64,000 nucleotides of DNA from positions 9,106,827-9,170,826 of the forward strand of contig NC_084805.1 of NCBI RefSeq assembly GCF_963583255.1, written 5' to 3'. The translations under genes and the position numbers were made by a program. Positions 18,118 through 29,896 of the stretch are shown here, piece after piece. Position 1 is the stretch's first letter; each line of letters opens with the position of its first letter. The DNA comes from Pyrus communis (Eukaryota; Streptophyta; Magnoliopsida; Rosales; Rosaceae). The notes beneath the pieces were generated by a model. The model was not told the DNA's origin and made no database searches. It saw only the letters and a list, made by a program, of their open reading frames with translations.

Positions 18118-18834
18118 TCACAGAGGATGTTTACGTGAAGCCCCACTACGAGGCGTCGGAGCGGAAGGCATAGTAGCGGAAGGCATCGAAGCGGAAGGCT
18201 TTGAAGCAGAAGGCATCGGAGCGGAAGGCATCGAAGCAGAAGGCATCGGAGCGGAAGACATCGGAGCGGGAGGCATCGGAGCTAGAGCATTCCAGGCCTC
18301 AATACTTGGCCAAGCGCTGGATGAGCCAGGAAAAAGGTGCCTCTGGAGGAAAGACGAAAACCTTTGACGGTCACTGTGAATCCGACCTTCAGACTCTTGC
18401 AGCTCATCAAGCTTCCTCTTCATGCCCGTCGAATAGTTGTTGGCAAGCACGTGCAAACTTCTATTCTCGTACTTAAGCTGCTGGATCTCTTGCTTAAGAC
18501 TCTCCACCTCTGCCATCAATGATTCCACCTGACGGGAGCGGGCAAGCAGGCGTTGGCCCATGTTGGACACAAAACTCGCACACTGAACACTAAGTGCGAG
18601 CGACTCTTGAACGGCCAACTCATCGGACCGTCCTGACAGCAGCCTACTATCTTTTGGAGTGAGGAGGTTCCTAGCTACTATTGTAGCTGTTGTGGCGTCC
18701 TGCATCACGGAGTCTTCACCTGAAAGAGGACCGTTAGAAGATAAGAAAGAAGGGCGCCATACGTTACCTTGACGCGGCGCGCCCGTATCACTGCTAAGGC
18801 TCAATTCCAAGCTAAGGTTCGATGAGTTTGCCAT
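18118..18834 (-). CDS. Antisense ORF of element B: EAR-like, coiled-coil protein (238 aa)
   Basis: Homologue of 3092-3769, uninterrupted. It keeps the N-terminal LSLELSL (LxLxL), the NVWRPSFLSSNGP block, the central segment ending NMGQRLLARS and the coiled coil (VESLMAEVESLKQEIQQL, KRKLDELQESEGRIH). The tail has more PMPSA-type units than in A (about ten), encoded by 15-base repeats, and ends RSGASRKHPL. The TATA box on this strand is at 18945-18954. By hand I count about 19 silent and 11 replacement differences against the A2 copy over roughly 180 codons, which suggests constraint. No named family is recognised. Confidence 0.75.
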   Translation of the reverse strand: MANSSNLSLELSLSSDTGAPRQGNVWRPSFLSSNGPLSGEDSVMQDATTATIVARNLLTPKDSRLLSGRSDELAVQESLALSVQCASFVSNMGQRLLARSRQVESLMAEVESLKQEIQQLKYENRSLHVLANNYSTGMKRKLDELQESEGRIHSDRQRFSSFLQRHLFPGSSSAWPSIEAWNALAPMPPAPMSSAPMPSASMPSAPMPSASKPSASMPSATMPSAPTPRSGASRKHPL

Positions 18835-19412
18835 TTTTCAAAGGTGTTCAAAGATAAGGGTTGATGGAGTAAATTTTCAAAGGGTCGGAGTCGATTTTCA
18901 AGAATGGGAATTCTTCAGAGTGTGTTTGTTGTGGTGATCGATAGCTCTATAAGAAGCCAAGGCGACGCGTCCACCAATTCAAAAAAACCGGAATTTCCGG
19001 CGTAATTTAGGCGACGCGTTCTCGGCTTTTCAGAAAACGCGTTCAATTTTGTCAAAAGATTTCTGACAAAACTGAAAACACGTGGAGGCCATCATCGCAA
19101 CTACACGTCTTTAGCCGACAAGCGCAAAGTTCGGCGACGCTTTCTCTGCTTTTCAGAAAACGCGTGCAGCTTTGTCAAAAGGAGCCGCATCTGCACTACC
19201 ACGTGTCGTTCAGAAAGAGAAGGGGCGTCGTTCAGAAATCGAAGGGGCGCCCGCTCAGAAATCGAAGGGGCGCCTGCTCAGAAATCGAAGAGGCGTCGTT
19301 CTGATATCGAAGAGACATTTGTCGACAAGGGTAAAAGAATAGTACCACCATTTGATATTATCTCTATATATGTCGACCTTCGTCTTTTATGGCAAGGCAA
19401 ACCTGAAGAACC
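18835..19412. promoter_or_regulatory. Divergent promoter-like block of element B
   Basis: Same plan as in A: minus-strand TATA box CTCTATAAGA (18945-18954 on plus), G-boxes at 19079-19084 and 19200-19205, a 22-bp array of five units (19205-19316), and plus-strand TATA box CTCTATATATG (19362-19372). Confidence 0.6.
19205..19316 (+). repeat. 22-bp tandem array (5 units)
   Basis: Five units of 22-23 bases of the GTTCAGAAATCGAAGGGGC type, one more than in A. The second G-box overlaps the first unit. Confidence 0.8.
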
Positions 19413-19754
19413 ATGCCCAACTCTCTCTCACCTCTGAGGGCGCACTCCCAGCAAAGCCTTTCGAAATACTCAATTCTTTCTTCTTCCCCAAAGATGATAC
19501 CAGATGCCTGGAGTACATATGACCCAGGAGGAAACAGCACAACAAATACATGTGCTGATTCATTCACCGCTTCTTCAAAAGCAAAGGTATCTCATATCAT
19601 AAAGGTCAAAAGCAAAAGTATCTCATATCATGCTCTTTCCCTGTCTTTTTCTTTGTCCTTGTTCTTACTCGCATGGCAAAGTAAAAGAAGCAATCAGCCG
19701 GCACTTGGAGTCAATCTTCCGATCTGGAGCCAACTGCCTGGAATCTATTCCTGA
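19413..19754 (+). CDS. Small sense ORF of element B (113 aa, doubtful)
   Basis: Starts 41 bases after the plus-strand TATA box. The first 41 residues agree with the A and A2 copies, then the frame differs and a hydrophobic serine/leucine-rich stretch follows. The lack of frame conservation argues against a real protein. Confidence 0.22.
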   Translation: MPNSLSPLRAHSQQSLSKYSILSSSPKMIPDAWSTYDPGGNSTTNTCADSFTASSKAKVSHIIKVKSKSISYHALSLSFSLSLFLLAWQSKRSNQPALGVNLPIWSQLPGIYS

Positions 19755-20263
19755 TTGCTTACCTAGTGTTGCTCTCGAGTAGTCATCTTCAACGGTTGAT
19801 ACACTTCCGGAGAAGGGACCACTTCTGCAAAGGGGAGCGAGTAAGGCAAGTGAAAATGATACATTGAAGCATGTGGAGACAAACTTAGGCTGAGTTATCC
19901 TCCAACCCTTTTCAATACGAATTGGAAAGATTGAACAAAGAAACAGACCAAAGGAGTAAGCTCAGACCTTCGGGGAAGACCAAAAGAATCCTCCAGCCCA
20001 GTAGCACAAAGGAAAATCAACAAGTGGAGGAGACCAAAAGAATCATGCAGCCCAGTTCAAGAGTATGCCTGTGGAATCACAAAGATCAAAGCCTCAATGC
20101 AATTACCAAGGAGAAGAGGGAATTTACACTCCATAACCAGATTTGCGTCCCTAAAACTCTTCTCTTTGTTAATTACATTCTGCCATGTTTAGTATGTTTA
20201 AATTGTTTTTTTTTTTTTTTTTTTTGTGTGTGTTTACTTATGTTTTGTGTGAATCTATGCTTA

Positions 20264-20301
20264 AAACATTGAGGACAATGTTTGATTTAAGTGTGGGGGG
20301 G
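20264..20301 (+). other. Hairpin followed by PPT-like G-run (element B)
   Basis: Perfect stem AAACATTG/CAATGTTT (20264-20283), then AAGTGTG plus a G-run at 20289-20301. Same arrangement as 5086-5123. Confidence 0.7.
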
Positions 20302-21997
20302 TAACTAAGTATATTTAATGCAAATTCGTGGGATTTTATCACCCATTACTTCAAATGTTGTTCCTTGCTGTTTTAAGGTGTTTTTAAGTTGTTTTAGAGT
20401 GTTTTTAGTGTGTTTTGTTTTATAACTCCGAAAATCACATAAAAATTTGAAAAACATGTTTTAAAAAGCCTAAAAAGAGTGTTTTGAGTCATTTTTGTGT
20501 GTTTGTGTCTTAGGGTACCTTCCAACAAAATGATAAGGATTTGGTTTGTAATTCCATGACTGTTAAAAAGAGTTATGAACATAGAGAAAAGTTTGAATTA
20601 CTCTTGGTATATGCTTGGTTATGGTTATAATGTATGACTTCACATGCAATCATAAAAGAAAAATTCGTTTTTGTAACATGCTTGAAGGAAGGAACTCAAA
20701 CAAACGCTACAACCCTGTGAGACTCGAGCCATTACTTTCTTTGGAGAGTTATTTTCTGTGATTCTTTGTTTTCTAAAGTTGTTGCATGATCTCATTATTC
20801 CTTGCTTGGTTGCTACTTAGAATGCAATTGTATCATGATAGAACTAAATGCTAGAACTTATATCCGTTTCATTCAAAGCATGACATTGAATTGCATAATA
20901 TATATCAAGATGAAGTTGTGTTGTTGCCACCATAGCCAAATAGCCTTACTTCCCATATTTCGTATATATTAGTTTTAACCTCGTTGAGCCTCGTTTAGCC
21001 TATTTTCTTTGCTAACCACATCACCCATTACCTAGCCTAGAGTAGGACTTTCCTATACCCTTGTTCTTGAAGTATAGTGAGCATGACTTAAATGAATTCC
21101 TTTTGATTAATATGTTGCAGAAAATAAGTGTGGGGGAAGGGATTTTTGTGTGTATGTATGTGCCTAAGTCTTAAAGGAGGCACGGGAAAAAAAAAAAAAA
21201 TGTGAGAAAAAGAAGAAGAAAAGAAAGAAAAAGAGTGAAAATAAGTGAGAATGGACTCACAAGTGTGATTGTTGAAGAAATGGCCCAAAAAGTTTGAATA
21301 TGGCCCTAAGTTTTGTGTGACTTCCCCTTGGGTGTTCAAAGTTGACTTCTGCGTTCTAAAGGGAATTCTAAGTGCCTAATTCAATACTTTGCTCACTATT
21401 GCTTAAAGAACGTTTGTTTTCCCTATCCTTTCTTTGTTAGCCAAACACCTTTAGCCCCGTTTCAACCCTTATGCTTCTATCTTGATCGTTATGTGTTCAA
21501 TATGTGGAGTTTGGAATTGATATGAGCTTATGGAATCACTGGTTCTCATTCTAAGTAGTAGCATTCCATTCATGAGATCATATTCATGTCATTATCGTAA
21601 ATCCAGAAAATGCTTTCTTTGTTATAACATATGTGAGATACTAGTCTTTCATGTTTACATCAATCTCTCACATATAACTAGTGTAGGGTGTGTAGTCAGA
21701 AAATCTATGTGAAAATAGAGTGCATTCTAGTAAGGAATTGAGGAAATTCTCTAAGGCATGTTACTACATTCGAAATGGTTTTAAATGCTTAAATGTGAAC
21801 TAGTATGTGGTGACTATGATTAAGAATGTACTTAAGTGTAAAGATGGCTAAAATCTGTGGGAATAATGATTTTTAACTTGTCATGAGCATTGGAAATCCG
21901 TGAGACGATTGTTGGAAGGTGTAGGTTGTGTTTTGTTCGTTTTGTCTAGTTTCGTGTTCTTTTGTTGTTTTGTTTTGCTCGAGGACTAGCAAAAGAT

Positions 21998-22012
21998 AAG
22001 TGTGGGGGTATT
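21998..22012 (+). other. Polypurine tract of element B
   Basis: AAGTGTGGGGGTATT abuts the 3' LTR at 22013. Confidence 0.75.
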
Positions 22013-24709
22013 TGATAGGAGCATATTCATGCGACTTAAATGGCTTGTTCTCGTGCATTTACGTTATGTTTCTTTAGTTATTTTAGTCCTTTAAGCTATT
22101 TTCGTGTGTTTGTAGGTCCAAAGGGCTAAAGGAGCAAAAAGATGCATTTTGGAGACTTTTGGAGCACTTTTGGGCTAAGGATGGATAGCTTATGCTTGGC
22201 GCCAAAATGTTGGACGAAATTGAAGACCAAAGTGTTGGAACTTTGTTCCCTTTAGTTTTAGGACATTTAAACCTTTCCAATTCCCTTATGCCGTGCATCT
22301 CCACCTTTCTCCCAAAACCATACACATGCATTCATTATTCATTCTCTCACATGCTCCCATTACTTATCATAATCACTTATCATTCACCACTTATCATTCA
22401 TCACTTATCATTCACCACTTATCACTTATCTTATCATTCACCACTTATCACTTATCATATCATTCACCACTTATCATTCATCAAACACATGCATTCACAT
22501 GTTTTCACAATCTGCCATCATTCCAACCAAAACCGTGCACATGCTATCACCATGCATTCACATGCACTTGTTCCTCCATCATTCCATCCTTTAAAACATT
22601 GCACATGCACTTTAATCATTCAACACATGCATTCATTTCATCATTTCAGCCACTTCATCATTCCATCAGATTTCACAACCTAAGTCACATGTACATTCAT
22701 CCACCTTTCTCCCAAAAAGCTTTGCACATGCATTCACTCACCACAAACAAGTCACATGCATTCATCAACATATCTAGCTGTCATTCACATGCATTCCATC
22801 TTTTAATTTAATCACATGCACATTCACCTTGCATTTTCAGATTGTTCCTCCATCATTGCACCACAATGCAGCCACATGCACTTGTTCCTCTAACATTTCA
22901 GCCACTTGCACTCCCATTCTCTCCCAAAACCGTGCACATGCCTTCTCCTTGCATTTCCAGCCATTCCACATGCTATTTCAGCCACATGCACTCATAATCA
23001 TTCAACCAACATGTGCACATGCAACCTAGCTGTCATGTTCCCCCCATTTCACCTATAAATACTCATTCATTCACACTCATTCATACACAATTCATTTCAC
23101 AACAGAAATTGGTCCCTTGGGGCCGTGCCCTTCACAAGTCCATCCATTCCATTCATAAACACTCATCCATTGCAGAAATGTAGACCATAAAACTCCCTTG
23201 TGCCGTGCTCTCCCTTACAATCCAAACACCATCCTTCCATTTCCACCACTCCCCAAACCATTCACACCATCAAACTATCCCTAGACCTTGTGCTACAACG
23301 AAGAGGAAGAGAAGAGTGCCTAAACGTTCATACAATTCAAGTTTGAGTTGTTGGAATGTTTAGGTGTTTCTTTGATTTCAACGTTTAATTTCAATACTCT
23401 TTGTTTTGTACGAATGAGGAATGGAAGAGAAGAGGACCTAAACGTTCATACAATTCAAGTTTGAGTTGTTGGAATGTTTAGGTGTTTCTTTGATTCTCTT
23501 TGTTTTGTACCATGAGGAATAAACCCCCCTTGGTTAGGGGGTGATTCGAATATATGTTTATGCTTGCATTTTGATTTGATTACTTCTAATTGCGTTTCAT
23601 AAGTTGTGGATTCAATTTGTTTAACCGTTTGATTGATAACTTATTTATGTATGTTTATTGAGAATGCGCGCTTAATTTTCATGCATGAATATGACGCTAG
23701 AATATAAGTGAGTTTCACCTAATAGTTACGAACTTATATTCGCAAGTAGTGGAGGTTGCTTATAAACAATCGCGTTAAACAAATTCTTGGCATAAGTTTC
23801 ATGCAATCCATAGTAACGAATGCCTCGTCAACACTTATAATTTTCATAGAGCGTAATGATTCTTGCTTGTATCTCTTCTATGCATTCATGTTGAGGACTT
23901 GTGGGGAATGTTTTGAATTGTTGTATGCGCTAACCCATCCAATTCAATAACGTTAGGAAGATTTGAAGGTTAATTAGTGCATCACGGTTAACCCGGGGTG
24001 TTGAGTTTCATGGTTTATTGAAATGCAATTGGAAATCATTTTATTATGCAAGTGTAACATATGTGAAGATGAACCCCTTAGCTAGCATTCATTCATTTCA
24101 ATTCCATTCAATTCTATCACACATTCACATTTACATTTTGCTTTAATTTACAATCTGTGCAATTTAATTTAATTTCGTATAAACCTCAATCCCCCTTTAC
24201 TTTATTGTCCAATTTAGTTAGAAAGTGTCTTAGTTTATGTTTCTAAGTGTTTTGATTCAATTTATTTCCCAATTTCGTCCAAATTCACCAAAGTGCTCAA
24301 AACTGCCCAGAAAGTGATTTTAAGGCAGTTTTGAGTGTTTTGGGTGATGTTTGAGTCTTTTGGTTTGTTTTAATGTTTTAAGTGTTTAGTTTTACATTCT
24401 TTGAGTTAGTTTAGTGTTTTATATTGTGTTTTTACATTCTTGAGTCAAGTTATTACATAAATTCGTCCAAATTTGTGTTTGTGCTCAAATCTGCCCAGAA
24501 AGTGGTTTTTAGGCAGATTTGAGTGTGTTTGTTTTGTTTTGAGTCCTTTGAGTCTTTGTGAACGTTTTTAACTTTGTTTCTATGTTTTTGAGTCAAATCC
24601 AAGTGATTAACAATCCCTCCTAATCCCCGGTCCAGAACGATCCCTACTTGCACCTATACTACAAATGATAAAAAGAGGGTTAATTTGTGTGCGTATAAAA
24701 AACGCATCA
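22013..24709 (+). repeat. 3' LTR of element B
   Basis: 2697 bp copy of 15117-17813, followed by target duplication GCAGG (24710-24714). Confidence 0.93.
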
Positions 24710-24773
24710 GCAGGTTTTGGTTGGAAATTTTGGATTGGATTGTTATTCTTCCATGAAAAGTTGGGATGATCTC
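24710..24773 (-). pseudogene. Element E: gag fragment between B and D
   Basis: The minus strand reads HPNFSWKNNN and QNFQPKP, continuing the NTYNPSWRD end of the gag piece at 29897. The first and last five bases are the target duplications of B (GCAGG) and D (ATCTC). Confidence 0.8.
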
Positions 24774-27700
24774 TGATAGGAGCATATTCATGCGACTTAA
24801 ATGGCTTGTTCTCGTGCATTTACGTTATGTTTCTCTCGTTATTTTAGTCCTTTATGCTTCTTTTGTGTGTTTTCAGGTTCTAAGGGCCTAGGGAGCAAGA
24901 AAGTGCATTTTGAGGCCATTTGGAGCATTTTTGGGCATGGATTGGATAGCTTAATCATGGAGCAAAGAGGATGGACGAAATTGAAGCCTTGTATGCTCTT
25001 TGGGGACATCAAACAAAGGGCCTAGCCCAATCAAACAAATCCTTTGAGCCATGGAAAACCTCTAGCCCAATCAAACACATTATGCCATACAAACCAACCT
25101 ATTTTAGGCCCATTCTATGTACTTAAACCCTAGCCCTTTAAACTAGTTCATTTATCACTTATCAAACCATTCACTTATCACTCACCACATATCATTCACT
25201 TATCACTTAACATATCATTCATTTATTTCACTTCCATACTCCTCTTAATTCCACATGCATTCTCACACATGCACATCATTCACTCACATTTCCACCTTCC
25301 TACTTCATCATTTCACCACATTCTCCCTCTTTAACTCACATGCATTCATCATAATTCACAACACAAAACAACTTCATTGCCGTGGGTTCCCATTTCCTTT
25401 CCAAACATCTCACATGCATTTCTTCATTATTTCCTAACCCTACATGCATTATTTATTGCATCTTCACATGCATTCACACACACTTTACACATTCAAACCA
25501 TGAGCTCCCATTCCTATATGCCATTTTCAGATTTCCACCCACTAACCTAGTCTTCAACACATGCACTTCCACCTTTCATCCACAATGATTCATGATTCAT
25601 TCACTTTGCATCCTTTAATTCAATCACATACTTTCCCATTGTATAATACATCTACATGCATCTTTAACCAACAAACATTACAACCACATGCACCCTTTTC
25701 TCCACATTCCAAACATTGCCGTGTATCCCCTTCATCAATTCCAGCATCTTCACATGTCTTCTAGCTTTCCCTTTCATTTCCACCACTCATTCTTCATCAT
25801 TTCAGCCACCTACATGCATTAATTATTAAACTCTTCATCATTGCATTCAGAAAATGAGCAAGAAAGCTTCTCAATGCCGTGTATCCCCTTCACCATTTCA
25901 GCACATTCCAACACCTTGATGCGTGATTTATACGCACACAAATTAAACCCTCTTTTATCAATTGTAGTAAGTATGCAAGTAGGGATCGTTCTGGACCGGG
26001 GATTAGGAGGGATTGTTAATCACTTGGATTTGACTCAAAAACGTAAAATAAATTTTAAAACACTATACTAGACTCAAAGAATTGCAAAACTAAACTTTAA
26101 AACACTCAAACAAACCAAAAGACTCAAACAGTACCCAAAGCACTTATAAACACAAACTAAATGTATTTCTAATTAATCTAACACTTTAAAATAAATGGGG
26201 GATTGGTTTTGGATGAATTTAAACTAAAACAGAAACTTGGAATTAAAACAGATTCTAAAAAAAAAACGAAATTAATGAAATAGAATGATGAAAAACTAGT
26301 TAGAGGGTTCCTTATCCACACATGAACATAAGCATATAATTTGACTCCCAGTTATGACTTCAACAAACGATGAATGACAATGCTCCAAGTTAATTAGGTC
26401 CGCTTAAATTAACCTTCAGATTTCCCTAGATTCATTGGATTGAATGGGATACGCATTACAACCAAATTATTCCTAATCAAAGTCTCTCACATGGAATACG
26501 CATGATAGAGACATTCAACAAAGATCATTAAGTTCAACGGAAATCATAAACATTGACTAGGCATTCATAACTATGGAATACGCATGTTAATCCAGCCTAG
26601 GGTTTACTAAACACAATCGTGACTAGCGATTTTTACTACTCATGAATATAAGTTCATAACGATTAGGTGAAATTCCCTTATATCCTAGCATCAAGTCTTA
26701 GGCATGCAAATTAAGTGTCGACCCTCAACCCACATACATAAACAAGTTCTTAATCAAAACAGAAAAGTAACCCACATCTAAAGTTCATGAATTCATAACT
26801 GGAGTAAATCAAATCATAACCAACATATGTCCATGGCTTCAAATTCGCCTCTAACTAAAAAGAAATTAGTTTCACATGTTTAACATAATTGAATAACAAG
26901 TTAAATTAAACATGAAAACAGAAACAAGAAAAGAAAGAACAAATGGATGGAAAGTTAGCTACGGGGTTCATCTCCACATATGTTATACTTGCATAATAAA
27001 ACGATTTCCAATTGCATTTCAACAAATCATTAATTCTCAACGCCCCGGGTCAATTAGGTCCGCTTAAATTAACCGTCAAGTTTTCCTTAAGTTAATGAAT
27101 TGGATGGGTTAGCGCAACGCAATTCACCACATTCTCCAAAAGTCCTTTACGTGAACAGCACAATAAAGATACAATCAAAGATCATTAAGCATTATGAAAA
27201 CTATAAGTGTTGACGAGGCATTCGTTACTATGATGAGCATGAAACTCGTGCCAAGAATTCATTTAACGCGATTGTTTATAAGCAACCTCCACTACTTGTG
27301 AATATAAGTTCATAACGATTAGGTGAAATTCACTTATATTCTAGCGTCATATTTATGCATGAAAATTAAGCGCGCATTCTTAATAAACATTCATAAATAA
27401 GTTATCAATCAAACAGTTAAACAAATTGAACCACAACTTATGAAACGCAATTAGAATTAATCAAATCAAAATGCAAGCATAAACATATATTTCGAATCAC
27501 CCCCTAGCTAAAGGGGGTTTAGTTCCTCATATCTTTGAAATCAAAGAAACACCTAAACATTCCAACAACTCAAAATTTGAATTGTATGAACGTTTAGGCA
27601 CTCTTCTCTTCCTCGTTGTTGTAGCACAAGGTTTAAGGATAGGTTGGTTGATGGGATGGAAGTGTGGAATGGAGTGGAAATGGAGAAAATGGAGAAGGGG

Positions 27701-29896
27701 AAATGTTTGTGTATTACAATGGAAAAATGAGATTATGGTGCGGATTCCTCTCCCCATAAACATGAATGAGTGATAGGTATATATAGGTGGAAGTGCATGG
27801 ATTGATGAAGATTAGTGGGAGATAATGGCAATGCATGGATAATGGATAATGAGAAGTGGACGATTAATGGGAAGTGGAGAGATGGTTTGCACGGTTTTGG
27901 GTGGATTAAATGGATGGCTATGGATTAAAGGGAATTAAGGGGTGGTGCGGCTGAATGAATAATGGGAGTATTATAATGGAGTGAATGGCTTAATGGTTGA
28001 ATAATGGGAGTGTTAGGTTTTTATTAATAATGGGAGGTCACGGCTTGAAACTTTTCTTTTGTTAAATGGGGGGGTTTAGTGGGAAGGTATAATGGCATAT
28101 TAGGGTGATGGAATAGATAATAAAATGGCATGAATGGGTGCTCCGAATTAGGGAATAGAATATTAGGGTTATGGAATTATGGTGGCTGATTAATGCACGG
28201 TTTTGGATTAAAGGGAATTAGGGTTTATGGATGATGGATAGGAATGGTGGGATGCACGGCTTAGGAGGAAGATTGTGTGATGCATAGTTTTGGACGTTCA
28301 TTCCTCGTGCTCTATTTGCGTACACCACATTCCAGCTCAGTTTTGCTCCAAAAGCTCCAAATTGCATCATTTCATGTAATATGTCCTTTAAACCTGAAAA
28401 CACATGAAAGTAGCTTAAAAGACTACTTTAACGAAGAAAACATAACAAAAATGCATAAGAACTAGCTAACTAAGGCGCATAAATATGCTCCTATCACACC
28501 TTCACATGCAATTCCAGTTTTCACATGTTTTCCTAACTGATTTTCCATCATTAATTAGCCACTTGCATCTTAAACAAACAGCCATATGTTCCCTCCACTA
28601 CTCCTATAAATACCCTTGCATTCATTCATTCAAGAGCATCTCATTTTTCATACACAACACACCACAAACACTTCCATCTTCTCCCTAGCCGTGAGTCTCT
28701 CCATTTTCTGCACCATTCCCTTCCCTTTCTCCTCCATTTCTTCCATTTCCATAATCCCCCAATCCATTCAACACACCAACAACATCCCTTAGTCCTTGTG
28801 CTACAACGAAGACGAAGAGAAGAAGGCCTAAACGTTCATACAATTCACGTTTGAGTTGTTGGAATGTTTACGCGTTTCTTTGATTTCAATGTTTAAATTC
28901 AATTCTCTTTGTTTTGTAATATGAGGAATGGAAGAGAAGAGTGCCTAAACGTTCATACAATTCAAGTTTGAGTTGTTGGAATGTTTAGGTGTTTCTTTGA
29001 TTTCAAAGTTATGAGGAACTAAACCCTTTTTGGCTAGGGGTGATTTCAATACCATGATTATTTATGTGATATGAATTGATGAATTCCGGTTATGAACTCT
29101 TGATTCGTGAATGCAATTGGCTTAACTATTTGATGATTAACTTATTTGTGTTTGTTGATTGAGGGTCGACACTTAATTAGCATGCATGAATATGTGGCTA
29201 AAGTTTAAGAAGGTTTCACATAATCGTTACTAACTTATACTTGAAAGTAGTGAAGGTCGCTTGTCACGATCGCGTTAAGTTTAATTCTTAGCATGAGTAA
29301 CATGATGTCATAGTTGCAAATGCTTTGTCAATGCTTATGGTTTTCATTATTCTTAATGATCTTCGATTGTTTCTCTATTATGATGACATGTAGGGAACTT
29401 TTGAGAATGTTTTGGGTTGTCGAATGATGCCATCCAATCCAATAATATAAGGAAAATCTGAGGGTTAACTAGTGATGTCACGGTTAATTTGGGGCATTGT
29501 CGTTCATAATTCAATGAAGGAATAACTGGAAATTGATTCATATGCATAAATATCATGTGTAGAGAAAGAACCCTTAGCTAGCTTCCCATCCATTCATTTC
29601 CGTCAAATCCATATTTACAATTTGTTTTGTTTCCAAGTATTCATTTTAGTTTAAATTCGTCCAAATCCAATTCCCCCCTATTTCGTTGAAGTCTTAGTCT
29701 TAATCTTTCTTATTTTTAGTTTTGCTTTCTTCGAGCATTAAATAGTGTTTTATATTGTGTTTTTATGTTTTTAAGTCAATTTAGAAGGTTTTAGCAAGCC
29801 CTCCTAATCCCCGGTCTAGAACGATCCCTCACTTATCCATCCTACTACAATTGTCAAACGAGGGTTTAATTTGAGTGTCAAGTAAATCTCGCATCA
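24774..29896 (+). mobile_element. Solo LTR D, plus strand, split by another solo LTR
   Basis: Starts TGATAGGAGC and ends CTCGCATCA, flanked by ATCTC (24769-24773 and 29897-29901). The two halves are 24774-25916 and 28497-29896, giving an LTR of about 2.54 kb once the inner insertion and its duplicated CACCT are removed. It has a TATA box near 28609 (CTATAAATACCC) and hairpin 1 twice (near 28828 and 28948). Hairpin 2 near 29199-29242 has one mismatch. It interrupts E's gag between NPSWRD and HPNFSW. Confidence 0.88.
25917..28496 (-). mobile_element. Solo LTR, 2580 bp, minus strand, with doubled R/U5 block
   Basis: Runs from TGATGCGTGA to CTCCTATCA on plus, flanked by CACCT (25912-25916 and 28497-28501). 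Two diverged versions of the same R/U5 segment lie in tandem, about 26290-26905 and 26947-27513. Both contain the AATTAGGTCCGCTTAAATTAACC-type motif, the GTTGAC/TTGACT..GAGGCATTC-type region and the ATAAGTTCATAACGATTAGG hairpin, so the LTR looks chimeric. U3 (27560-28490) is rich in GCACGG and TAATGG words. Confidence 0.85.

Larger units (their letters stand above)
19755..22012 (+). other. 3' non-coding region of element B
   Basis: No significant frame. It contains the hairpin and G-run (20264-20301), a poly-T run near 20205-20225, a second PPT-like motif (21126-21136), an A/G-rich run near 21185-21240 and the terminal PPT. Confidence 0.75.
15117..24709 (+). mobile_element. Element B: complete non-autonomous LTR retrotransposon
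   Basis: LTRs of 2697 bp (15117-17813 and 22013-24709), offset 6896, with no difference noticed. The target duplication is GCAGG (15112-15116 and 24710-24714). PBS at 17819-17837, PPT at 21998-22012. The interior has only the first 14 codons of gag, joined to sequence that in C follows the pol stop, so the whole of gag-pol is gone. The antisense gene and divergent promoter block follow. B sits in gag of element E. Confidence 0.93.

Noticed and set aside
18044..18118. Poly-A next to the antisense gene as the tail of a retroposed host mRNA
   Set aside because: The A-run is on the plus strand while the gene is on the minus strand. A processed copy would show poly-T on plus at this end. No target duplication flanks the block.
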